Below are positions 1-5,006 of a stretch of DNA of 5,006 nucleotides, one piece after another; position 1 is the stretch's first letter; each line of letters begins with the position of its first letter. Origin of the DNA: Flavobacteriaceae bacterium (lineage in GTDB: Bacteria; Bacteroidota; Bacteroidia; Flavobacteriales; Flavobacteriaceae); the NCBI GenBank assembly GCA_018623955.1, contig JAAZUX010000084.1, forward strand, positions 1 through 5,006. Reading direction: 5' to 3'. Below the pieces are notes generated by a model. The model did not search any database. It had not been told where the DNA came from and saw nothing but the letters and a program-made list of their open reading frames with translations. A program made the position numbers and the translations under genes.

Positions 1-86
1 ACAGCCCGTTTCCAAAAATATCAAGTGAAAATATCATTTGGAAAAAGTAAAGCAAGCAAATGTGATCTATGAATATTTTATGACGA
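1..86. other. AT-rich upstream intergenic DNA, no gene seen
   Basis: This stretch is strongly AT-rich and I see no convincing coding frame on either strand, nor the end of an upstream gene. It contains the nested repeats listed separately (9-44) and a lone TGAAT half-site at 70-74 that does not make a convincing ARG box. It probably lies upstream of the arg operon promoter and could carry regulator-binding sites. In several Bacteroidota an argR gene sits next to this operon, but none is visible here. Confidence 0.5.
9..44. repeat. 8-bp inverted repeat enclosing a 9-bp direct repeat
   Basis: TTTCCAAA (9-16) is the exact reverse complement of TTTGGAAA (37-44), with 20 nt between the arms. Overlapping it, AAAATATCA occurs twice (15-23 and 28-36) with a 13-bp period. 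Neither strand has a T-run directly after the stem, so it does not look like a terminator. It could be a regulator-binding site upstream of the promoter, or chance in AT-rich DNA. No regulator can be named from the sequence. Confidence 0.3.
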
Positions 87-118
87 TTTTGCAAAAAAAA
101 ATAAAATTCGGATATTTG
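87..118 (+). promoter_or_regulatory. Candidate Bacteroidota-type promoter for the arg operon
   Basis: TTTTG at 87-91 matches the Bacteroidota -33 element. GATATTTG at 111-118 matches the -7 consensus TAnnTTTG at five of its six fixed positions, the first T being G. The 19-nt spacer is within the known range for this promoter class. Transcription would then start at about 122-125, only a few nucleotides before the leader ORF at 127. This is a match to a short degenerate consensus in AT-rich DNA, so it is a candidate only. It is supported by lying just where the GC-rich leader begins. Confidence 0.45.
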
Positions 119-137
119 CATTTCATATGAAAGATGC
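118..137. repeat. Palindrome at the predicted transcription start (possible operator)
   Basis: TTTCATATGAAA (121-132) is a perfect 12-bp palindrome. Its flanks GCA (118-120) and TGC (135-137) extend the dyad, with two unpaired bases (133-134) on the right side. It overlaps the end of the -7 element, the predicted start of transcription and the ATG of the leader ORF, a position where a bound repressor would block initiation. It does not match the usual ARG box (TGAAT-N4-ATTCA), so no regulator is assigned. Chance is possible for a 12-bp palindrome. Confidence 0.3.
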
Positions 138-204
138 AACGACATACTCCTTGGAAACCGCCGCAATTTACAACCCGGCTCCACTTCGTCCACGCCGCCC
201 CTAG
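127..204 (+). CDS. Putative Arg/Pro-rich leader peptide of the arg operon
   Basis: This 25-codon ORF runs from ATG (127) to TAG (202-204). It begins MKDATTYSLE and ends PAPLRPRRP, so seven of its last nine residues are Arg or Pro. The three Arg codons are CGT (187), CGC (193) and CGC (196), with the last two in tandem just before the stop. It lies between a candidate promoter and the first arg gene, is followed directly by competing hairpins, and sits in a GC-rich island. These are the hallmarks of a leader peptide whose translation reports on charged tRNA-Arg. The peptide itself probably has no function. No Shine-Dalgarno is visible, as is normal in Bacteroidota, and the mRNA may be almost leaderless here. 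The ORF is too short to prove by coding statistics, and I do not recognise a named family. The main alternative is chance in a structured RNA leader. Confidence 0.6.
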   Translation: MKDATTYSLETAAIYNPAPLRPRRP

Positions 205-241
205 CGGGTACATTTCTCTATTCGAGACTCAGGTGCGTCCG
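173..241 (+). promoter_or_regulatory. Putative attenuator: anti-antiterminator and antiterminator arms
   Basis: Three mutually exclusive pairings can be traced by hand. Arm 1, ACCCG (173-177), lies inside the leader ORF and is fully complementary to arm 2, CGGGT (205-209), just after the leader stop. Arm 2 can instead pair with 237-241 (GTCCG, including two G-U pairs), closing a longer structure that also holds a small TCTC/GAGA hairpin (215-218 with 224-227). That structure uses the left arm of the terminator-like hairpin at 224-246. A ribosome waiting at the Arg codons (187-198) would cover arm 1 and free arm 2 to form the antiterminator. A ribosome reaching the stop at 202-204 would cover arm 2 and let the terminator form. 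Individual stems are only 4-5 bp, so folding energy must be computed. Confidence 0.45.
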
Positions 242-251
242 GTCTCATTTT
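224..251 (+). terminator. Putative attenuator terminator hairpin in the leader
   Basis: GAGAC (224-228) pairs with GTCTC (242-246). Inside, GG (232-233) can pair with CC (239-240) around a TGCGT loop. The stem is followed by ATTTT (247-251), so it resembles a weak intrinsic terminator between the leader ORF and the first enzyme gene. The stem is short and has an internal loop, and the T-run is only four bases, so strong termination is not assured. Its position 20 nt after the leader stop, and its overlap with the antiterminator pairing, are the main reasons for the call. Confidence 0.4.
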
Positions 252-297
252 CCAAAACTTATAACCTATTTTTTCAATCTAAAAACGTTTGTCAATA

Positions 298-822
298 ATG
301 GAATTGATTATTGCCAATTCAAAACATATTATACACGCCCAAGACATCAGTACATGCATCGGCGAATCGGCCAAAATGCGAGGTACCGGTATCGCCCGAA
401 GGAGTCCGGAATACATCAGTAAAAAGATGGAAGCAGGCAATGCCGTCATTGCCTTGGAAAACAATGAATTCGCCGGCTTTTGCTATATCGAAGTTTGGGG
501 TCATGGAAAATACGTGGCCCACTCCGGTTTGATCGTCTCCCCCGATCACAGAGGTAAAGGGCTGGCTAAGCAAATCAAACAAAAAGTGTTTGATTTGTCT
601 AAAAAGAAATTTCCCGATTCTAAAATATTTGGAATTACCACCGGAAAAGCGGTGATGCGGATCAATTTTGAGTTGGGTTACCAACCCGTTGATTTTTCTC
701 AACTTACGGACGATCCCGATTTTTGGAAAGGCTGTCAAACCTGTAAGAATTATGATGTGCTGACCCGAACAGAAAGAACTATGTGCCTGTGTACGGGCAT
801 GTTGTATGACCCAAGACAATGA
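298..822 (+). CDS. GNAT-family acyltransferase, probable N-acylglutamate synthase (argA-type step)
   Basis: This 174-residue single-domain protein has the GNAT fold signature. Motif A lies around residues 76-98, with the acyl-CoA pyrophosphate-binding loop RGKGLA at 85-90, and a motif B-like segment GITTGKAVMRINFELGY lies at 112-128. As the first enzyme gene of an arg operon, it most likely transfers an acyl group from acyl-CoA to glutamate. In Bacteroides the arginine intermediates are succinylated, so the acyl group could be acetyl or succinyl; the sequence alone does not decide. It lacks the amino-acid-kinase domain of classical E. coli-type ArgA. The C-terminus carries four cysteines (146, 149, 163, 165; C-x2-C then C-x-C), which may bind a metal. 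I chose ATG 298 because a TTG start at 289 would add only three residues (MSI) and homologues as I recall them begin MEL-like. No Shine-Dalgarno is visible. argG follows after 21 nt. Confidence 0.85.
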   Translation: MELIIANSKHIIHAQDISTCIGESAKMRGTGIARRSPEYISKKMEAGNAVIALENNEFAGFCYIEVWGHGKYVAHSGLIVSPDHRGKGLAKQIKQKVFDLSKKKFPDSKIFGITTGKAVMRINFELGYQPVDFSQLTDDPDFWKGCQTCKNYDVLTRTERTMCLCTGMLYDPRQ

Positions 823-843
823 TAAATCTATAGTAAATCAGAA

Positions 844-2034
844 ATGGAAAATAAAAAATTAGTATTGGCCTACAGCGGCGGTTTAGACACCTCCTATTGC
901 TTGATGAAACTTTCTCAAGAAGGCTATCAGGTTCACGCCATCAGTGTCAATACAGGAGGATTTGATGCTATGGAAGTGGAGGAAATGAAAGCCAAAGCCC
1001 TGCAGATGGGAGCCCATACCTATCAATCCATCAATGCACTAGACTCCTTTTACGAAAAGGTGGTCAAATATTTGGTATTCGGTAATGTTCTCAAAAACAA
1101 CACCTACCCCCTATCGGTCAGTGCAGAGCGAATTGTTCAGGCCATGGAAATCGTAGCCTATGCCAATCAGATTGGCGCCGATGCCATTGCCCATGGAAGT
1201 ACAGGAGCAGGAAACGATCAAGTGCGGTTTGATCTGATATTTCAGGTCATGGCACCGGATATTGAGATCATCACCCCCATCAGAGACCAACAGCTTTCCA
1301 GAGAAGCCGAAATCGCTTACCTCAAAGAAAATGGAGTGGCCTTGTCGTGGGAAAAAGCACAGTACTCCATCAATCAAGGTTTGTGGGGAACCAGTGTGGG
1401 CGGTAAGGAAACCCTGACCTCCCACGATAGCCTTCCCGAATCGGCTTATCCAAGTCAATTGGAAAAACAAGAAGCCCAAAAAGTAACCCTGCATTTTGAA
1501 AAAGGGGAATTGGTAGGAATCGATGGCCAGATGGACAATCCGGTCAATAACATCATCAAATTACAAAAGCAAGCAAAAAAATTTGGTGTTGGCAGAGACA
1601 TCCATGTGGGAGACACCATCATAGGGATCAAAGGCAGGGTTGGTTTTGAAGCTGCTGCCCCTCTTTTGATCATCAAAGCCCATCACCTGCTCGAAAAACA
1701 TACCTTAAGCAAATGGCAACAATTTCAGAAGGAACAACTGGGAAATTTTTATGGGATGCTGCTCCACGAAGGACAATATCTGGATCCGGTCATGCGGGAC
1801 CTAGAAGTCTTTTTGAGCAACAGTCAAACAACGGTTAGCGGAAAGGTTTTCGTAACCCTCCACCCCTATCGATTTGAACTCAACGGTATTGAATCAGATC
1901 ACGACCTGATGAATGCCGCTTTTGGCAGCTATGGGGAAGAAAACAAGGGTTGGTCAGCCGATGACGCCAAGGGTTTTATTAAACTAGTTTCCAACCAAAA
2001 CAAAATATACCAATTCGTAAATAAAGAAAAATGA
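844..2034 (+). CDS. argG: Argininosuccinate synthase
   Basis: ArgG is cytosolic and joins citrulline and aspartate, using ATP (to AMP and pyrophosphate), to make argininosuccinate, the next-to-last step to arginine. The N-terminal PP-loop that binds ATP is plain: AYSGGLDTS at residues 9-17. Further family motifs are HGSTGAGNDQVRF (117-129), which contributes to ATP, citrulline and aspartate binding, and YSINQGLWG (174-182). The length of 396 residues is close to the roughly 400 usual for the family, with no gap or frameshift. The C-terminal half, for example GRVGFEAAAPL (264-274), diverges from the E. coli and human forms and fits the Bacteroidota branch. The gene starts 21 nt after the GNAT gene without a Shine-Dalgarno. 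Its TGA overlaps the argC start as ATGA (2031-2034), which suggests translational coupling. Confidence 0.97.
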   Translation: MENKKLVLAYSGGLDTSYCLMKLSQEGYQVHAISVNTGGFDAMEVEEMKAKALQMGAHTYQSINALDSFYEKVVKYLVFGNVLKNNTYPLSVSAERIVQAMEIVAYANQIGADAIAHGSTGAGNDQVRFDLIFQVMAPDIEIITPIRDQQLSREAEIAYLKENGVALSWEKAQYSINQGLWGTSVGGKETLTSHDSLPESAYPSQLEKQEAQKVTLHFEKGELVGIDGQMDNPVNNIIKLQKQAKKFGVGRDIHVGDTIIGIKGRVGFEAAAPLLIIKAHHLLEKHTLSKWQQFQKEQLGNFYGMLLHEGQYLDPVMRDLEVFLSNSQTTVSGKVFVTLHPYRFELNGIESDHDLMNAAFGSYGEENKGWSADDAKGFIKLVSNQNKIYQFVNKEK

Positions 2035-2990
2035 AAAAAGTAGGCATTATTGGGGGTTCAGGTTATACCGGAGGAGAATTGATCCGATTGGTATTACACC
2101 ACCCCGCATTGGAATTGGATTTTGTGTACAGCACCACCAAACCGGGAACACCAATGCACGATACCCATGCAGATTTACTGGGCAGCGGAGCACCGGATTT
2201 TACAGCAACCATTAACCCAGATGTCGATGTGGTATTCCTCTGTGTGGGGCATGGCAAATCGGTTGGGTTTTTGGAAAAAAATCAATTTTCTAAAAATACG
2301 GTCATCATTGACTTGAGTAACGATTTTAGATTGAAAAAAGACACGCAATTTCAGGACTACGATTTTGTATATGGATTGCCGGAAAATCAGCGAGATAAGA
2401 TCGAAAAAGCCAATGCCATTGCCAATCCCGGTTGTTTTGCAACAGCCATACAACTGGCTCTTTTGCCATTGGCCAAAGCCGGAATCATCCAAGAAGCAGT
2501 CCATGTTAACGCCACCACAGGCAGTACAGGCGCGGGGGTGGGATTAAGTCCCACCGGGCATTTCAGCTGGAGAAATAACAATATCTCTTGGTACAAACCC
2601 TTCACCCATCAACATTTGGGTGAAATTGGGGAAACTCTGGGAGCACCCAAAATATATTTTCTCCCCCAAAGGGGAAATTTTACGAGGGGGATCTTTGCCA
2701 GTTGCTACACCCCTTTTGACGGTGAACTCAACAAAGCAGTTGAAATGTACAAGGAGTATTACAAAAATCATCCTTTTACACACGTATCGGACAATGAGCT
2801 TACTCTAAAACAAGTAGTAAACACCAATCATTGTGCCCTACATTTACATCAATTTGAGAACCAATTGCTGATCACATCGGTCATTGATAATTTGGTCAAA
2901 GGTGCCTCAGGTCAAGCCGTACAGAATTTGAACCTCATCATGGGATGGGAAGAAGATTTAGGCCTACAACTCAAAGCCAGTGTGTTTTAA
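2031..2990 (+). CDS. argC: N-acyl-gamma-glutamyl-phosphate reductase
   Basis: ArgC reduces N-acetyl- (or in some Bacteroidota N-succinyl-) glutamyl phosphate to the semialdehyde with NADPH, the third step of the pathway. The N-terminal Rossmann loop GGSGYTGGEL is at residues 8-17. The catalytic cysteine is Cys135 in NPGCFAT (132-138), and the catalytic histidine is probably among FTHQH (191-195). TGSTGAG (163-169), RGNFTRGIFA (214-223) and NLVKGASGQAVQNLNLIMG (287-305) are family-typical. At 319 residues it is the short, E. coli-like size class and looks complete. Its ATG lies inside the end of argG in an ATGA overlap. The ArgB kinase that supplies its substrate is not in the window and probably lies downstream. 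Confidence 0.97.
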   Translation: MKKVGIIGGSGYTGGELIRLVLHHPALELDFVYSTTKPGTPMHDTHADLLGSGAPDFTATINPDVDVVFLCVGHGKSVGFLEKNQFSKNTVIIDLSNDFRLKKDTQFQDYDFVYGLPENQRDKIEKANAIANPGCFATAIQLALLPLAKAGIIQEAVHVNATTGSTGAGVGLSPTGHFSWRNNNISWYKPFTHQHLGEIGETLGAPKIYFLPQRGNFTRGIFASCYTPFDGELNKAVEMYKEYYKNHPFTHVSDNELTLKQVVNTNHCALHLHQFENQLLITSVIDNLVKGASGQAVQNLNLIMGWEEDLGLQLKASVF

Positions 2991-3008
2991 AAATTAAAAA
3001 GAATAAAA

Positions 3009-3803
3009 ATGAAAATAGCCATCATCGGATCAGGGAATTTGGGATTGAGTATTGCCAAAGGATTGGTATACAACAATACCTATACTTCACTTTACCTGAC
3101 CAAAAGAGACCTCAGTGCCATCGAAAAATGGGAAGAATACAACAATGTCAAAATCACTTCGGACAATCAAGAGGCTGTAAAAAATGCTGACATCATCATC
3201 TTTACGGTACAGCCCCGACAGTTTGACGGCATCTTAGAGGAAATCAAAGCTGTATTGACCGACAAACATGTCTTGATCTCTGCCATTACGGGCTACAGCA
3301 TCAAGCGAATGGAAGACCAATTGGGAGGGAATTATCCCATCATCCGAAGTATGCCCAACACTGCCATTTCGGTAGGGAAATCGATGACCTGTTTATGTTC
3401 CAATGCAGTAGGAGAAAAAAGGATTGCTATTGCAGAGGCCATTTTCAATGGTCTGGGAACCACCATCAAAATCGCTGAGAAACAAATGCAGGCTGCTACG
3501 GTGGTTTGTGCCAGTGGAATCGCCTTTTGGATGCGACTGATTCGCGCCACTACCCAAGGGGGGGTCCAAATGGGTTTTGATGCGGATGAATCCATGCGCA
3601 TGTCAATGTATACAGCTCTGGGAGCTGCAAGTCTATTGATTGAAACCGACTCCCATCCCGAAACCGAAATAGATAAAGTCACCACTCCTCAAGGCTGTAC
3701 CATTACCGGTTTAAACGAAATGGAACACCAAGGTTTGAGTTCGTCTCTCATCAAAGGAATCATGGCTTCTTTCGAAAAAATTAATGAAATTAAAATGCAA
3801 TGA
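3009..3803 (+). CDS. proC: Pyrroline-5-carboxylate reductase
   Basis: ProC reduces pyrroline-5-carboxylate to proline with NAD(P)H. The dinucleotide-binding loop is GSGNLG (residues 7-12) right at the N-terminus. RSMPNTAISVGKSM (113-126) is the conserved MPN block. The C-terminal family signature appears as VTTPQGCTITGLNEME (224-239), against the usual VTSPGGTT-AGL form. The usual V-KPQ motif reads VQPRQF (67-72), a mild variant. Length (264) is normal. It starts 18 nt after argC behind an A-rich stretch. Its TGA overlaps the argD start (ATGA, 3800-3803). Its place in an arg operon makes sense because ornithine and glutamate semialdehyde, which cyclises to pyrroline-5-carboxylate, are interconverted by ornithine transaminase activity. 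A related reductase acting on another arginine-pathway imine cannot be excluded. Confidence 0.9.
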   Translation: MKIAIIGSGNLGLSIAKGLVYNNTYTSLYLTKRDLSAIEKWEEYNNVKITSDNQEAVKNADIIIFTVQPRQFDGILEEIKAVLTDKHVLISAITGYSIKRMEDQLGGNYPIIRSMPNTAISVGKSMTCLCSNAVGEKRIAIAEAIFNGLGTTIKIAEKQMQAATVVCASGIAFWMRLIRATTQGGVQMGFDADESMRMSMYTALGAASLLIETDSHPETEIDKVTTPQGCTITGLNEMEHQGLSSSLIKGIMASFEKINEIKMQ

Positions 3804-4921
3804 AACTATTTGACGTATACCCGCTTTATGAAGTTTGCCCCGTAAAGGCAAATGATGTCCATGTTTATGACGAGGCAGGAACGGAATATTTGGATCTATA
3901 CGGTGGTCATGCGGTCATTTCAGTGGGACACAGTCACCCCCATTATGTCAACCGATTACAAGAGCAATTACAAAAAATTGCTTTTTATTCCAACGCCGTA
4001 GAAAATCCACTTCAACAACAGTTGGCAGACGAAATCGGGGAACAATCTTGTTTGCACGAATACCAGTTATTCTTGTGCAGTTCCGGAGCAGAGGCCAACG
4101 AAAATGCTCTAAAATTGGCCTCTTTTCACACCGGCAAAAAAAGGGTAGTGGCCTTTAAAAACGCATTTCACGGAAGAACCTCAGCAGCCGTTGCCGCCAC
4201 AGACAACCCAAACATCAATGCTCCGTTGAATCAGCAGCAACAGGTAACTTTTATTCCTTTTAACAACGCTCAGGCGTTGGAAAAAGAATTGCAAAGAGGA
4301 GATGTTTGTGCAGTGATTTTTGAACCCATTCAAGGGGTAGGCGGTCTCGATCAGCCCGAGGATGATTTTGTGTTGAAAATGGAACAATTGTGCCATCAAT
4401 ACGGCACCGCTTTGATCGCCGATGAGGTGCAATCCGGCTTTTCCAGATCGGGTAGCTTTTTTGCTTTTCAAAACAACAACATCAAACCCCACATCATAAC
4501 TATGGCTAAGGGAATGGGTAATGGTTTTCCCGTAGGTGGTATACTGGTCCACCCCGATGTCAAACCCAAATATGGAATGCTGGGGACTACCTTTGGAGGG
4601 AATCACTTGGCCTGCACGGCTTCATTGGCGGTTTTGGAAATCCTAAAAAAAGACAAGCTCCAAAAACATGCCAAAGAAATGGAAGCCTATTTCAGAAGCA
4701 AAGCAGAAAAAATAAAAGGGGCCAAAATCAAAGGAAGAGGGCTCATGCTTGGATTGGAATTTGACTTTGAAGTGGGGCCCTTACGAAAAAGGCTCATCTA
4801 TGAAAAACACATATTTACGGGGGGAAGCAGTAACAAAAACGTTTTGCGAATCCTTCCGCCATTGACCGTGCAAAAAGTTCATTTCGATCAGCTTTTTGAC
4901 GCATTAGAAGATTTATTATGA
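3800..4921 (+). CDS. argD: Acyl-ornithine aminotransferase (class III, PLP)
   Basis: This is a fold-type I, class III PLP aminotransferase of 373 residues, close to the length of bacterial ArgD. It converts N-acyl-glutamate semialdehyde and glutamate to N-acyl-ornithine and 2-oxoglutarate in the cytosol. SSGAEANE (94-101) binds the PLP phosphate, NAFHGRT (121-127) carries the stacking aromatic, and ADEVQSGFSRSG (207-218) gives the Asp that contacts the pyridine nitrogen. The Schiff-base lysine is Lys237 in MAKGMGNGFPVGG, and TTFGGNHLAC (263-272) is the second phosphate-contact segment. Related enzymes include ornithine and succinylornithine aminotransferases. Operon position favours the biosynthetic ArgD role, with acetyl versus succinyl substrate undecided. 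Some ArgD-type enzymes also act on ornithine, which would feed the adjacent ProC. It overlaps both neighbours by 4 nt. Confidence 0.94.
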   Translation: MKLFDVYPLYEVCPVKANDVHVYDEAGTEYLDLYGGHAVISVGHSHPHYVNRLQEQLQKIAFYSNAVENPLQQQLADEIGEQSCLHEYQLFLCSSGAEANENALKLASFHTGKKRVVAFKNAFHGRTSAAVAATDNPNINAPLNQQQQVTFIPFNNAQALEKELQRGDVCAVIFEPIQGVGGLDQPEDDFVLKMEQLCHQYGTALIADEVQSGFSRSGSFFAFQNNNIKPHIITMAKGMGNGFPVGGILVHPDVKPKYGMLGTTFGGNHLACTASLAVLEILKKDKLQKHAKEMEAYFRSKAEKIKGAKIKGRGLMLGLEFDFEVGPLRKRLIYEKHIFTGGSSNKNVLRILPPLTVQKVHFDQLFDALEDLL

Positions 4922-5006
4922 AGCATTTTATCACCCTAGCGGATTTACCCAATTTTGAACAGACCATCGATTTGGCAATGGATTTAAAAAGAAATCCCAC
5001 ACAATC
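4918..5006 (+). CDS. argF': Probable N-acyl-ornithine carbamoyltransferase, N-terminus only
   Basis: Only 29 codons and two further bases are present before the window ends. The start MKHFITLADL and the following helix-like stretch, with DLAMDLKRNP, resemble the N-terminus of Bacteroidota N-acetyl- or N-succinyl-ornithine carbamoyltransferases, which commonly begin MK-F followed by a D-rich helix. Its ATG overlaps the argD stop as ATGA (4918-4921), and the expected next step after ArgD in this phylum is carbamoylation of acyl-ornithine. No catalytic motif (such as the carbamoyl-phosphate loop) lies within the visible part, so the call rests on N-terminal similarity and gene order. An ordinary ornithine carbamoyltransferase is the main alternative. 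Confidence 0.65.
   Translation, partial: MKHFITLADLPNFEQTIDLAMDLKRNPTQ

Noticed and set aside
1..44. Intrinsic terminator of an upstream gene formed by TTTCCAAA/TTTGGAAA
   Set aside because: The stem is AT-rich with a 20-nt loop, and no T-run follows it on either strand.
67..83. ARG box (ArgR operator) around TGAAT at 70-74
   Set aside because: The left half is perfect, but the right half reads TATGA where ATTCA is expected, matching only two of five bases.
205..246. tRNA-like element, suggested by TTCGA (221-225) in a GC-rich leader
   Set aside because: The bases flanking TTCGA do not form a 5-bp T-stem, and no acceptor or anticodon stem can be drawn on either strand.
252..280. Second terminator using the T6 run at 269-274
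   Set aside because: The sequence before it gives only weak AT pairings or a 3-bp GGT/ACC stem, not a terminator hairpin.
289..297. TTG start adding MSI to the GNAT protein
   Set aside because: ATG at 298 is in frame nine bases later, gives a homologue-like N-terminus, and nothing such as a Shine-Dalgarno favours the TTG.
319..819. Minus-strand open frame of about 166 codons opposite the GNAT gene
   Set aside because: It lies entirely antisense to a gene with clear GNAT motifs, has no recognisable domain, and is explained by the codon composition of the real gene.
1111..1494. Minus-strand open frame opposite argG
   Set aside because: It is antisense to unmistakable argG motifs and its translation shows no family features. 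The shorter antisense frames opposite argC, proC and argD are rejected for the same reason.

Overview
The window is the 5' part of an arginine biosynthesis operon, all on the + strand, from a member of the Bacteroidota (Bacteroidetes). Four things point to that phylum: the gene order (single-domain GNAT acyltransferase, argG, argC, proC, argD, then the start of an argF'-like gene); the absence of Shine-Dalgarno sequences, with A-rich stretches before the starts instead; a promoter-like pair resembling the Bacteroidota -33 TTG / -7 TAnnTTTG pattern; and the protein sequences, which from memory resemble Bacteroides and Flavobacteria/Cytophaga homologues. Order or genus cannot be fixed from this sequence.

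Layout: positions 1-86 are AT-rich non-coding DNA with a small inverted repeat and a 9-bp direct repeat. Positions 87-118 hold a candidate promoter. Positions 119-297 form a much more GC-rich leader. It contains a 25-codon ORF (127-204) whose last nine residues are PAPLRPRRP, followed directly by mutually exclusive hairpins ending in a short T-run. This is the layout of a ribosome-mediated transcription attenuator that senses charged tRNA-Arg, and perhaps tRNA-Pro. It is the most interesting element here. Positions 298-5006 are almost wall-to-wall genes: three junctions are ATGA start/stop overlaps (argG/argC, proC/argD, argD/argF') and the other two gaps are about 20 nt.

How the genes work together: the GNAT protein probably acylates glutamate (acetyl or succinyl). 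ArgC reduces the acyl-glutamyl phosphate made by ArgB, which is not in the window. ArgD transaminates the semialdehyde to acyl-ornithine. The argF' product, cut by the window end, would carbamoylate acyl-ornithine. After deacylation, ArgG joins citrulline to aspartate. ProC makes proline from pyrroline-5-carboxylate, a compound linked to ornithine, so the operon and its Arg/Pro-rich leader may join arginine and proline supply.

The five complete enzyme genes look intact, with key motifs in place. The attenuator, promoter and operator-like palindrome are inferences from reading the sequence by eye. No folding energy, alignment or database search was run.
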